A stretch of 64,000 nucleotides of DNA from Rhodoferax sp. WC2427 (GTDB lineage Bacteria > Pseudomonadota > Gammaproteobacteria > Burkholderiales > Burkholderiaceae_C): the NCBI RefSeq assembly GCF_040822085.1, contig NZ_CP162006.1, positions 2,170,001 through 2,234,000 of the forward strand, read 5' to 3'. Below, piece by piece: positions 7,291 through 16,007 of this stretch (position 1 is the first letter of the stretch; the number at the start of each line of letters is the position of its first letter). The notes under the pieces are model-generated. The model was not told the origin of the DNA and searched no databases. It saw nothing but the letters and a program-made list of their open reading frames with translations. The position numbers and the translations under genes are program-made.

Positions 7291-8631
7291 ATGTTAGTCC
7301 GGGACATTTTGTGCGTGAATTTAGGGGGCGATGGGCAAGCCATCTGCACCCAGCTGGAAAACAGGGGCTGGTCGCCCACGCAAGTCGTCGACCTGGCGGC
7401 CGCCAGCCGGATCCTGGCCCAAAAGCAATTTCAGGTGGGCCTGCTGGTCATGGGCGCCGCGCAGACAGTGACCGAAGCGGCCCTGGAAGCCTGTGTCAAG
7501 GCCTCCAAAGGGACAGAGTGGGTGGCGGGATGCACCACCCAGGCGTTGGAGTCTTCCGGTTTTCGCGATGTGATTCTGGGTTTCTTCCTGATGTACCAGA
7601 CCTTGCCGCTGGACTGGTCTGTCTTGCCCTGTTTTCTGGAACACGCGCTGCAGCGCGCCATCCTTCGGCATCGGCACTACGCCCCCATGCACTCTGCCGG
7701 GGCCCTGGGCATGGTGGGGCATGGGGCGGCCATCACCCATTTGCGCCAGCAGATCCGAAAGGTTGCCGCAACGGTGGCGCCGGTGCTGATTGGCGGAGAG
7801 AGTGGTTGTGGCAAAGAGTTGGCGGCGCAAGCCATACACCGGTGTTCGCGGCGTGCTTCCGGGCCGTTCGTTGCGGTCAATTGCGGCGCCATTGCGCCGT
7901 CACTCATCCAGTCGGAACTGTTCGGTTACGAGCGCGGAGCGTTTACCGGTGCTTCGGCACAGCACAGCGGACTGATCGAGGCTGCCAACGGCGGCACCAT
8001 TTTTCTGGATGAAATCGGTGATTTGCCACTGGAGCTACAGACCAATCTGCTGCGATTTTTGCAGGAAAAGACGATCAACCGCGTGGGTTCTGTGCGCAGC
8101 CTGACGGTAGACGTACGGGTGGTGGCGGCATCCCACATCGACCTTGCCGAAGCGGTGGCCACGGGACGGTTCCGGGAGGACCTGTACTACCGCTTGAACG
8201 TGTTGCCCATTGAGGTTCCGCCGCTGCGCAGCCGCATGGAAGACGTGCCGGAACTGGCCGAGCATTTCTTGCACTGCTGTCGGGCGGAATGCAGTACCCG
8301 TGTGGACGGGTTTCGCAGGCAGGCCATCGCGGCCATGCAGGCACACCATTGGCCCGGCAATGTGCGGGAACTGCACAACCGGGTGAGGCGCGCAGTGGTG
8401 ATGGCCGAGCAGCACTTGATTGGGTCTGCCGACCTGGGTTTGGCGGCGCCGGAAAAGCCCGAAAGTATCGGCCTGGATGCCGCCCGAACGGTGGCCGAAC
8501 GTGACGTCATCAGCCTGACCCTCGCCCGTGCGGGGAGCAACATCACGACGGCGGCCCGTGAGTTGGGCATTTCACGCATGACCCTGTACCGCTTGATGGA
8601 CAAACACAGCATTGCGCAATACGGGCAGTAG
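7291..8631 (+). CDS. VpsR-like sigma-54-dependent activator with degenerate receiver
   Basis: 446 residues. An N-terminal receiver-like domain (1-125) is followed by an AAA+ sigma-54 interaction domain: Walker [10 protein letters not shown] at 168-176, GAFTGA loop at 216-221 and Walker B TIFLDE at 236-241. A Fis-type helix-turn-helix lies at the C-terminus ([18 protein letters not shown]). The expected phospho-acceptor Asp of the receiver is replaced: LLVMG, with Gly55 where beta-3 should end in Asp. VpsR itself is a biofilm regulator that binds c-di-GMP, so control by c-di-GMP rather than phosphorylation is plausible here. All residues needed to work with sigma-54 are present. It shares an operon with the FapF-like gene and probably drives the promoter at 5504-5519. 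Confidence 0.85.
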   Translation: MLVRDILCVNLGGDGQAICTQLENRGWSPTQVVDLAAASRILAQKQFQVGLLVMGAAQTVTEAALEACVKASKGTEWVAGCTTQALESSGFRDVILGFFLMYQTLPLDWSVLPCFLEHALQRAILRHRHYAPMHSAGALGMVGHGAAITHLRQQIRKVAATVAPVLIGGESGCGKELAAQAIHRCSRRASGPFVAVNCGAIAPSLIQSELFGYERGAFTGASAQHSGLIEAANGGTIFLDEIGDLPLELQTNLLRFLQEKTINRVGSVRSLTVDVRVVAASHIDLAEAVATGRFREDLYYRLNVLPIEVPPLRSRMEDVPELAEHFLHCCRAECSTRVDGFRRQAIAAMQAHHWPGNVRELHNRVRRAVVMAEQHLIGSADLGLAAPEKPESIGLDAARTVAERDVISLTLARAGSNITTAARELGISRMTLYRLMDKHSIAQYGQ

Positions 8632-8776
8632 CCAGGCACAACGGGCCACAGATGCTGCAAAGGCCCGCCACAGCGACTTTGGGTGGAACCGGACGCTGGC
8701 CGACGTGGCTTGATCCGGGCCATCGCACAAGGAAGCATGGTTTCTACCGGTGGAAGTGGCGAATGGGTACCAGCGC

Positions 8777-8796
8777 ACCCGGATAATCCCCGGATA
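8777..8796. promoter_or_regulatory. Tandem CCCGGATA motif at the hrpA start
   Basis: ACCCGGATA (8777-8785) and CCCCGGATA (8788-8796) are direct repeats 11 bp apart, abutting the hrpA start codon. The same motif forms a palindromic pair upstream of the DUF2239 gene (12810-12848). Possible operator or leader element; the protein that binds it is unknown. Confidence 0.4.
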
Positions 8797-11700
8797 TGTT
8801 GAAAATCGAGTTCCCCGAATCCCTGCCCGTATCCGCCAAGCGCGACGAGATCATGGAGGCCATTGCCCAGCACCAGGTGGTGATCGTGTGTGGCGAAACC
8901 GGCTCCGGCAAAACCACCCAGTTGCCCAAGATCGCCCTGGCCATGGGCCGCGGCAAGCTGAACCATCCTGGCGCGCACGGCCACCTCATCGGCCACACCC
9001 AGCCGCGGCGGATTGCGGCCAGTTCGGTGGCCAAGCGCATTGCCGAAGAGCTCAAAACCCCGCTGGGCGATGTGGTGGGTTTCAAGGTGCGTTTCCAGGA
9101 CCGCCTGGGGCGCGATGCCTCGGTGAAGCTCATGACCGACGGCATCTTGCTGGCCGAGACGCAGACCGACCCTTTGCTGCAGGCCTACGACACGCTGATC
9201 ATCGACGAGGCGCACGAGCGCAGCCTGAACATCGACTTTTTGCTGGGCTACCTGCGCCAGATATTGCCGCGCAGGCCGGATTTGAAGGTGATCGTCACCT
9301 CGGCCACCATCGATGCCGACCGCTTCTCCAAGCACTTTGAATCGCGCCACGGCCCGGCACCCGTCATCATGGTGTCAGGGCGCATGTTCCCGGTGGAGCA
9401 GCGCTACCGCCCCTTCGAGGAAAGCCGTGAATACGGGCTGAACGACGCGATTGCCGACGGTGTGGACGAGCTGTGGCGCGACCCGCACAACGCGGGCGAC
9501 ATCCTGATCTTCCTACCCGGCGAGCGCGAAATCCGCGAGGCCGCCGACCACCTGCGCAAGCACGTCTCACACCAGCCGCTGTACCGCAGCGCCGAGGTGC
9601 TGCCGCTGTTTGCCCGCCTGAGCCCGGCCGAGCAGGACCGCATCTTCGACAACCATGGCGACCGCCGCATCGTGCTGGCCACCAACGTGGCCGAAACCTC
9701 GCTCACCGTGCCGGGCACGAGATACGTGATTGACGCAGGTACCGCGCGCATCAAGCGCTACAGTTTCAGAAGCAAAGTGGAGCAGCTGCTGGTGGAGCCG
9801 GTCAGCCAGTCTTCGGCCAACCAGCGCGCCGGGCGCTGCGGGCGGGTGGCCAACGGCATCTGCATCCGGCTGTACGACGAGGTGGACTTCAATGGCCGCC
9901 CGCGCTTTACCGACCCCGAAATCCTGCGCAGCTCCCTTGCGGGCGTGATCTTGCGCATGAAGTCGCTGCACCTGGGCGTGGTGGACGACTTCCCGTTCCT
10001 GGAGCGCCCCTCCAGCCGCGCGATTGCCGACGGCTACCAGCTGCTCAACGAGCTGGGCGCGGTGGACGATGCGAACGAGCTCACCGCCATGGGCAAAGAG
10101 CTGGCCAAGCTGCCGCTCGACCCGCGCGTGGGCCGCATGATTCTGGAAGCCCGCGACCGGCAGGCGCTGGATGAGGTGCTGGTGATTGCATCGGCCCTGA
10201 GCGTGCAGGACGTGCGCGACCGCCCCATGGACATGCAGGCCCAGGCCGACCAGGCGCACGCCAAGTTTGACGACGACCGCAGTGAATTCAGCGGCTACCT
10301 GAACCTGTGGAAGTGGATCAACGACGCACGGGGCGGAAATGGTGGAGAGGGGAGCGCACACAAGCTCAGCAATCGCCAGTACGAGCAGTTGCTGCGGCAA
10401 AACTTCGTCAACATCCGCCGCGTGCGCGAGTGGCGCGACATCTACAGCCAGCTGCACACCGTGGTGGCCGAGCACAAGTGGCGCTTGAACGCCGCCCCGG
10501 CCAGCTACGAGCAAATCCACCTCTCCATGCTGTCGGGCCTGCTGGGCAACATCGGCTGGAAGACCGAGGGCGACGAGGTGGCGCAGACCGAGTACCTGGG
10601 CGCGCGCGGCATCAAGTTCCACCGCCATCCCGGCGCGCATCTGCGCAAGAAGCCGGGCCGCTGGATCGTGGTGGCCGAGCTGGTGGAAACCACGCGCCTG
10701 TTTGGCCGCGGCATTGCGGGCATCGAGCCGCAGTGGGTGGAGCAGGTGGCAGGCCATTTGCTCAAAAAGCAGCTGCTCGACCCGCATTGGGAAAAGAAGG
10801 CCAGCGAGGTCACCGCGCTGGAGCGGGCCACGCTGTACGGCATCGTCATCTACAGCGGCCGCCGCGCCAACTTTGGCCGGGTGGACCCGGTGGGCGCCCG
10901 CGAGATCTTCATCCGCGAAGCCCTGGTACAGGGCCAGTGGGACTGCAAGTTCCCGTTCCTGGAGGCCAACCTCAAGCTCATCAAGCAGGTGGAAGACCTG
11001 GAGCACAAGGCCCGCAGGCAAGACGTGCTGGTAGACGACGAGCTGATCTACGCCTTCTACGACCAGCAATTGCCCGCCGATGTGTACGGCGGCGCCAGCT
11101 TCGAGCGCTGGTACCGCGACGCGCTGCAGCACAACCCCAAGCTCCTGCTGCTGACCCGCGAGGAGCTGATGCGCCACGAGGCGGCGGGCATCACCACCCA
11201 GTCTTTCCCCAAGACCATCCGCCTGGGCGGCGTGGACTGCGCGGCGACCTATTTGCACGAGCCGGGCGATGCCAAAGACGGCCTGACCGTCACCGTGCCG
11301 CTGTTCGTGTTGAACCAGGTGAACGACGAGCGCTGCGAATGGCTGGTGCCCGGCATGCTCAAAGACAAGGTGCAGGCCCTCATCAAAACCCTGCACCAGC
11401 GCCCGCGCTCGCGCCTGGTGCCGCTGCCCGAAACCGCCCGTACGATGGCCGAGACGCTGAACACGCCCGAGCTGTTCGGCCAGGGCCCGCTGGTGGATGC
11501 GGTGCTGAAGCTGGTGCGTGCCGCCACCTCGCTGGACATTGCCCGCGCCGACATCAAGGCCGACATGCTCAGCCCGCACCTGTTCATGCACTTCCGCGTG
11601 GTGGACGAGCATGGCCGCCAGCTCGGCACAGGCCGCAACCTGGGCGCGCTGAAGGCCGAGCTGGGCGCGCAGGCGCGTGGGGCCTTCCAGGCTCTGGCGG

Positions 11701-12683
11701 GCTTAAAGATGGCCCAGAATGCTGAGACTTCCAAGCCAAATCAGCCTGCAGCGCCCATTCCGTCAGCGCAAGCAGCTACTAAAAAAGTAGCAACGCCGGT
11801 GGCCCCCGCCCACCAGCGCTACACCGCCTGGACCTTTGGCGAGCTGCCCGAGCTGCTGGAAATCCAGAAGGGCGGCCAGACGCTGATCGGCTACCCCGGC
11901 CTGATCGATGCGATTGACGCGGTGACCATCGAAGTTTTCGACGAGCCCGAAGTGGCCGCCGCCAAGCACCGCGCCGGCCTGCGCCGCCTGTTCTCGCTGC
12001 AGATCAAGGACGCGCTGAAGTACCTGGAAAAAAACATCCCCGACCTGCAAAAAATGGCCGTGGTCTACATGCAGGTGGGCAAGAACGCCGACGGCTCGGG
12101 CGGTGGCACGGTAGAGGAGCTGCGCGCGCAAATCATCGACGTGGCACTCGACCGGGCCTTTTTGCTCGACCCGCTGCCCACCGACGAATTTGCCTTCAAG
12201 CGCCGCATCGACGAAGGCCGGGGCCGCCTGACCCTGATCGCCAACGAGGTGGCGCGCCTGGCGCTGACGGTGCTCACCGAATACGGCACGGCCGCCCGCA
12301 AGATCAAGGACACCAAGAACGCCCCCGAGGCCACGGCCGATGCCGCCCAGCAACTCGCCCGCTTGATCCCCAAGCGTTTCCTCGCTGCCACCCCCTGGCC
12401 CGCGCTGCAGCACACCGCCCGCTACCTCAAGGCCATCACCGCCCGGCTGGACAAATACCGCGCCGACCCGGCCCGCGACGCCGCCCGCATGCTGGAGCTG
12501 CGCCCGCAGGAACAGCGCTACTGGCGGCTGGTGGCCGAGCGCAAGGGCGTGGCGGATGCGCGCATGCAGGAATTCCGCTGGCTGCTGGAAGAGCTGCGCG
12601 TGAGCTTTTTTGCGCAAGAGCTGAAAACCCCGCAGCCCATCAGCGTGAAGCGGCTGGACAAAGCCTGGGCGCAGCTGGGCTAG
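8796..12683 (+). CDS. hrpA: ATP-dependent RNA helicase HrpA (DEAH box)
   Basis: 1295 residues, normal for HrpA. Walker A GETGSGKT lies at 33-40 and DEAH within LIIDEAHERS near 137. Motif V/VI elements follow (TNVAETSLTVPGTRYVID, then QRAGRCGR), with helicase-associated domains and the long C-terminal DUF3418 region. HrpA rescues stalled ribosomes by remodelling mRNA-ribosome complexes. The ATG at 8796 has no good Shine-Dalgarno sequence; two CCCGGATA repeats abut it. Residues about 980-999 (SKPNQPAAPIPSAQAATKK) are encoded by a copy of the interspersed repeat, giving a Pro/Ala-rich linker just before the C-terminal domain. Confidence 0.95.
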   Translation: MLKIEFPESLPVSAKRDEIMEAIAQHQVVIVCGETGSGKTTQLPKIALAMGRGKLNHPGAHGHLIGHTQPRRIAASSVAKRIAEELKTPLGDVVGFKVRFQDRLGRDASVKLMTDGILLAETQTDPLLQAYDTLIIDEAHERSLNIDFLLGYLRQILPRRPDLKVIVTSATIDADRFSKHFESRHGPAPVIMVSGRMFPVEQRYRPFEESREYGLNDAIADGVDELWRDPHNAGDILIFLPGEREIREAADHLRKHVSHQPLYRSAEVLPLFARLSPAEQDRIFDNHGDRRIVLATNVAETSLTVPGTRYVIDAGTARIKRYSFRSKVEQLLVEPVSQSSANQRAGRCGRVANGICIRLYDEVDFNGRPRFTDPEILRSSLAGVILRMKSLHLGVVDDFPFLERPSSRAIADGYQLLNELGAVDDANELTAMGKELAKLPLDPRVGRMILEARDRQALDEVLVIASALSVQDVRDRPMDMQAQADQAHAKFDDDRSEFSGYLNLWKWINDARGGNGGEGSAHKLSNRQYEQLLRQNFVNIRRVREWRDIYSQLHTVVAEHKWRLNAAPASYEQIHLSMLSGLLGNIGWKTEGDEVAQTEYLGARGIKFHRHPGAHLRKKPGRWIVVAELVETTRLFGRGIAGIEPQWVEQVAGHLLKKQLLDPHWEKKASEVTALERATLYGIVIYSGRRANFGRVDPVGAREIFIREALVQGQWDCKFPFLEANLKLIKQVEDLEHKARRQDVLVDDELIYAFYDQQLPADVYGGASFERWYRDALQHNPKLLLLTREELMRHEAAGITTQSFPKTIRLGGVDCAATYLHEPGDAKDGLTVTVPLFVLNQVNDERCEWLVPGMLKDKVQALIKTLHQRPRSRLVPLPETARTMAETLNTPELFGQGPLVDAVLKLVRAATSLDIARADIKADMLSPHLFMHFRVVDEHGRQLGTGRNLGALKAELGAQARGAFQALAGLKMAQNAETSKPNQPAAPIPSAQAATKKVATPVAPAHQRYTAWTFGELPELLEIQKGGQTLIGYPGLIDAIDAVTIEVFDEPEVAAAKHRAGLRRLFSLQIKDALKYLEKNIPDLQKMAVVYMQVGKNADGSGGGTVEELRAQIIDVALDRAFLLDPLPTDEFAFKRRIDEGRGRLTLIANEVARLALTVLTEYGTAARKIKDTKNAPEATADAAQQLARLIPKRFLAATPWPALQHTARYLKAITARLDKYRADPARDAARMLELRPQEQRYWRLVAERKGVADARMQEFRWLLEELRVSFFAQELKTPQPISVKRLDKAWAQLG
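11737..11793 (+). repeat. Interspersed repeat copy 2, inside hrpA
   Basis: CAGCGCCCATTCCGTCAGCG plus AAGCAGCTACTAAAAAAGTAG matches the family core and tail. It is in frame with hrpA and encodes a 19-residue Pro/Ala/Gln-rich linker, so this copy is read as protein. Confidence 0.8.
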
Positions 12684-12747
12684 TTGCTATTGTTTTGAGA
12701 GCTGCTTGTGCTGGTGGGATAGGCGCTGGCGGCCTATTTTTTATAAA
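12681..12747 (-). repeat. Interspersed repeat copy 3, after hrpA
   Basis: Minus-oriented copy directly after the hrpA stop, with GCCAGCGCCTATCCCACCAG and an AGCAGCTCTCAAAA tail on the minus strand. It may serve as the 3' hairpin of hrpA. Confidence 0.7.
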
Positions 12748-12809
12748 TTCCGCCAGCCCGGTGTAAAAAGTCCCAATATTTTTACCCGGGTTTAACTTGC
12801 GCCTTGTTA

Positions 12810-12848
12810 TATCCGGGTAGAATTCGTCTATTCTTTTTAACCCGGATA
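12810..12848. promoter_or_regulatory. Inverted TATCCGGGT/ACCCGGATA pair upstream of DUF2239 gene
   Basis: TATCCGGGT (12810-12818) and ACCCGGATA (12840-12848) are perfect 9-bp inverted arms 21 bp apart, ending 5 nt before the ATG at 12854. A third related ACCCGGGT lies at about 12784-12791. The position suits autoregulation or repression of the DUF2239-MATE operon. Confidence 0.5.
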
Positions 12849-12853
12849 AAATT

Positions 12854-13483
12854 ATGGCTTGGTTGGACACCCCCTGTACCGCCTTTGAAGGCGAGCGCTG
12901 CATTGCCGCGGGCACCCTGCGCGACGTGGCACCGCGCGCTAAGGCGGCGGCCGACCTGGCCGCAGACAGCCCGGCACCGCCGCCCTTGCTGGTGTTTGCG
13001 GATGCCAGCAGCGAGACCATCGAGCTGGACTGGCGCGGCCCGCCAGAGGTGTTCACGGCGCGGCTGGAACGCCAGGCGCAGGCGCTGGATGCCCTGGCCC
13101 CGCCCGAAGCGCCGCCTGCACCCGACACCGACACCCCCCGCGGCCCCGGCCGCCCCAAGCTGGGCGTGGTGGCCCGCGAGGTGACGCTGCTGCCGCGCCA
13201 CTGGGAATGGCTGGCTACCCAGCCGGGCGGCGCATCGGTGGCGCTGCGCAAACTGGTGGAGCTGGCGCAGCGCCAGTCGCAGGCCCAGGACCAGGTACGG
13301 CGCACGACCGAGGTGGCGTACAAATTCATGTCCACCATGGCGGGCCACCTGCCGGGCTTTGAAGAGGCCAGCCGGGCGCTGTTTGCCCATGACCTGGCCG
13401 GGTTTATCGCACGGATCGCCGCCTGGCCGGTCGACGTGCAAGCCCATTTGCACAAGATCCTGGCCGAGGCGTGGCAGGCATGA
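12854..13483 (+). CDS. DUF2239 family protein
   Basis: 209 residues, full length for DUF2239, a proteobacterial family of unknown function. The N-terminal part (about 1-75) includes FEGERCIAAGTLRDVAPRAK. A Pro/Ala-rich linker with PRGPGRPKLGVVAREVTLLP (about 95-115) resembles an AT-hook followed by a repressor-like segment, and the rest is helical, ending near HKILAEAWQA. The GRPK motif and the palindromic motif at its own start suggest a DNA-binding autoregulator, which is inference. No Shine-Dalgarno sequence is visible before the ATG, and the inverted CCGG motif occupies that place. The stop overlaps the ATG of the MATE gene (ATGA). Confidence 0.8.
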   Translation: MAWLDTPCTAFEGERCIAAGTLRDVAPRAKAAADLAADSPAPPPLLVFADASSETIELDWRGPPEVFTARLERQAQALDALAPPEAPPAPDTDTPRGPGRPKLGVVAREVTLLPRHWEWLATQPGGASVALRKLVELAQRQSQAQDQVRRTTEVAYKFMSTMAGHLPGFEEASRALFAHDLAGFIARIAAWPVDVQAHLHKILAEAWQA

Positions 13484-14853
13484 ACCGCGCGCTGTCTGCC
13501 GCGTCCGCCCCTGTGCCCAAGCCGCTGTGGAAGGTGTATCTGGCGTTTCTGGTGCCCATGATTGCCAGCAACTTCCTGCAGGCGCTGTCGGGCACGGTCA
13601 ACAACATCTACCTGGGCCAGATGCTGGGGGTGGGGGCCATGGCCTCGGTGTCGGCGTTCTTTCCGGTGCTGTTTTTCTTGATCGCTTTCATGATCGGCCT
13701 GGGGGCCGGTGCGGCCGTGCTGATCGGCCAGGCCTGGGGTGCCCAGGACCTGGAACGCGTCAAGGCGGTGGCGGGCACCACGCTGATGGTGGGCGTCTGC
13801 GCCGGGCTGGTGGTGGCGGTGTTCGGCGGTGGCTTCACCCCCGGCCTGCTGCGCGCTTTGGGCACCCCGGTCGACATCCTGCCCGGGGCGGTAGCCTATG
13901 CGCGGGTGATGCTGCTGGCGGCACCGGCGGTGTTCCTGTTCTTGCTGGTCACCTCCATGCTGCGCGGCGTGGGCGACACCACCACGCCCTTGAAGACGCT
14001 GCTGATTTCCACCACCATCGGCCTGCTGGTCACGCCCGCGCTGATCCGCGGCTGGGGCGGCCTGCCGCAGATGGGCGTGGCCAGTGGCGCCTATGCGGCG
14101 GGCATCGGTTTTGTGGTGGCTATGGCCTGGACGGCCTGGGCGCTGCGCCGCGCCCGGCATGTGCTGGCACCGAACGCGGGCCTGTGGCCGCATCTGCGCA
14201 TCGACCGGGCCATTCTGGGCAAGGTGCTGCGCATTGGTTTGCCGACCGGGCTGTCGATGATCACCATCTCGATTGCCGAAATCGCCGTGCTGTTTCTGGT
14301 GAACCGCTTTGGCTCGCAGGCCACAGCGGCGTATGGCGCGGTGAACCAGATCGTCTCGTACGTGCAGTTCCCGGCGATTTCGATTGCCATCACCGCGTCC
14401 ATCCTGGGGGCCCAGGCGATCGGGGCGGGGCGCGGCCACACGCTGGGGCAGATTGCCCGCACCGGTATCTGGCTGAACCTGCTGCTGACCGGCGCGCTGG
14501 TGCTGCTGGGCTATGTGTTTTCGCGCAGCATGCTGGGGCTGTTCATCACCGATGGGCAGGTGGTGGACATGGCGCAAACCCTGCTGCACACCATGCTGTG
14601 GAGCAGCGTGGTGATGGGCATGTCGATGGTCTTGTCGGGCCTGATGCGCGCCAGCGGCACGGTGCTGGTGCCCACACTGTTGACCATGCTGGCGATTGGC
14701 GGGGTGGAGATACCGGTGGCCTGGGTGCTCAGCGGCATTTACGGGCTGAACGGCATCTGGGCGGCCTACCCGGTGGCGTTCTTGGCCATGCTGGCCATGC
14801 AAACCGCGTACTACCGTTTGGTGTGGCGCAAAAAGCCCATCCGCGCGCTCTGA
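13480..14853 (+). CDS. MATE family multidrug/Na+ antiporter
   Basis: 457 residues from the ATG at 13480, which overlaps the stop of the DUF2239 gene as ATGA; a GTG at 13471 is the alternative. About 12 membrane helices. MATE signatures are visible, such as NNIYLGQMLGVGAMASVSAF near residues 35-55 and GLGAGAAVLIGQAWGAQD near 74-91. It would export cationic drugs or metabolites in exchange for H+ or Na+. Coupling with the DUF2239 gene suggests that DUF2239 controls or modulates this pump. Substrate unknown. Confidence 0.9.
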   Translation: MNRALSAASAPVPKPLWKVYLAFLVPMIASNFLQALSGTVNNIYLGQMLGVGAMASVSAFFPVLFFLIAFMIGLGAGAAVLIGQAWGAQDLERVKAVAGTTLMVGVCAGLVVAVFGGGFTPGLLRALGTPVDILPGAVAYARVMLLAAPAVFLFLLVTSMLRGVGDTTTPLKTLLISTTIGLLVTPALIRGWGGLPQMGVASGAYAAGIGFVVAMAWTAWALRRARHVLAPNAGLWPHLRIDRAILGKVLRIGLPTGLSMITISIAEIAVLFLVNRFGSQATAAYGAVNQIVSYVQFPAISIAITASILGAQAIGAGRGHTLGQIARTGIWLNLLLTGALVLLGYVFSRSMLGLFITDGQVVDMAQTLLHTMLWSSVVMGMSMVLSGLMRASGTVLVPTLLTMLAIGGVEIPVAWVLSGIYGLNGIWAAYPVAFLAMLAMQTAYYRLVWRKKPIRAL

Positions 14854-14957
14854 AGGGGGCGTGCACCCCAACGGGTGGGGCCTGAAATTCCGTACATTGG
14901 CGCGGACCAGCCGCTTTACACTGGACTTTTCTGGCCTTATCGGCGGGAGGTCCAAAA

Positions 14958-15746
14958 ATGTGGCAACGCGTCTGCGCCTCCATGGCATTGGCATCCAGCG
15001 TAGCCGCTGTGGCGGCCGATGGGTCGCTGTGCCCCGACCGTCCGATCCGCTTTGCCTATTTCGAGATGGGCGCGCTCTACAGCCGGGGCGTGGGTATCGA
15101 CAGGGACCTGGTCGATGCCCTGCAACAGCGCTCGGGCTGCAGCTTTGCGGCGGCGGTACAGCCCCGGGCCCGCACCTGGATGGAGCTGGAGCGGGGCAAC
15201 CTGGACATGACCGCCTCGGCCTTGTCCACCCCTGCCCGCGAGAAGTTTGCCTGGTTCGCCGACTACTTTGTCGACCGCAACCGCCTGCTGCTGCGGGCCG
15301 AGCTACCGGTGGCCATTCGGTCGCTGGCGGAACTGCTGGCCGACCCACAGGTGCGTGTGGGCGTGGTGCGCGGCTTTGTGCATGGCGCGGCGCTGGACGG
15401 CGTGGTGGCCCAACTGCGCGACCAGGGGCGGCTGGAGGAGGTGGAGGACCAGGAGACGCTGTACCGCATGCTGGCGGGGCGCCGTTTCGATGCCATTTTT
15501 GGCTATCCCTATGTGTACGCCCAGTACCTGCGCCAAAACCAGATGGCTGCCAAGGTCCGGGTGGTGGAGCTGGCCACGCTGCCCACCGCCCGCAGCTATC
15601 TGGCCATGTCGCACAAAGCCTTCACCCAGGCGCAGGCCCAGCGCTGGCAAGAGCTGCTCAACGGCATGCGCGCCGACGGCAGCCTGCAGGCGATTTTCCA
15701 GAAGCACCTGGGTGCCGCAGCCGCCCGCCAGATGCTGAGATACTAG
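14958..15746 (+). CDS. Orphan amino-acid-type ABC substrate-binding protein (SBP_bac_3)
   Basis: 262 residues with a signal peptide (to about residue 20, AVAA) and a family 3 solute-binding fold. Regions typical of such proteins are GVGIDRDLVDAL, ERGNLDMTASALSTPAREKF and the C-terminal MRADGSLQAIFQKH. No permease or ATPase genes are adjacent. It could feed a transporter encoded elsewhere or act as a sensor-type periplasmic protein. An A/G-rich GGCGGGAGG sits 10 nt upstream of the ATG. A repeat copy follows the stop codon. Confidence 0.75.
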   Translation: MWQRVCASMALASSVAAVAADGSLCPDRPIRFAYFEMGALYSRGVGIDRDLVDALQQRSGCSFAAAVQPRARTWMELERGNLDMTASALSTPAREKFAWFADYFVDRNRLLLRAELPVAIRSLAELLADPQVRVGVVRGFVHGAALDGVVAQLRDQGRLEEVEDQETLYRMLAGRRFDAIFGYPYVYAQYLRQNQMAAKVRVVELATLPTARSYLAMSHKAFTQAQAQRWQELLNGMRADGSLQAIFQKHLGAAAARQMLRY

Positions 15747-15800
15747 CCAAAAAGGCTTCTTGCGCCCGCGCATTCGGCGTAAGGTGCTATCAAAATAATA
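15746..15800 (+). repeat. Interspersed repeat copy 4
   Basis: Begins at the stop codon of the SBP gene: GCGCCCGCGCATTCGGCGTA with an AGGTGCTATCAAAATAATA tail. A more diverged copy. The following 200 bp up to the bdhA start hold no gene I can support. Confidence 0.6.
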
Positions 15801-16007
15801 CCGATTGCAAGCACGGCCCAGAGGGCCCGACGGTACGATACTTGCGTCGCGCCAGCGAGCATCGCCCGCACCGGGGTGCCGCTGGCCTGCCCGTTGGCGA
15901 AGTACGCGAAGTAATGCAAAGGGCTGCCCTGTATGCAGCCTGGCCGGGTACATGGGGCTATAGTTTCCCCATTCACCTCGTTTTCTTTTAACCATAGGAC
16001 TTCTCTC

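Noticed and set aside
9567..11612. A 681-codon open frame on the minus strand opposite hrpA
   Set aside because: It is the mirror of GC-rich hrpA codons, with Gln/His/Val-rich composition, no ribosome binding site and no domain. hrpA on the plus strand is certain.
12640..15348. A 902-codon minus-strand open frame across the DUF2239, MATE and SBP genes
   Set aside because: It runs antiparallel to three recognisable proteins, has Arg/Gln/His-rich nonsense composition and ends in repeat copy 3.
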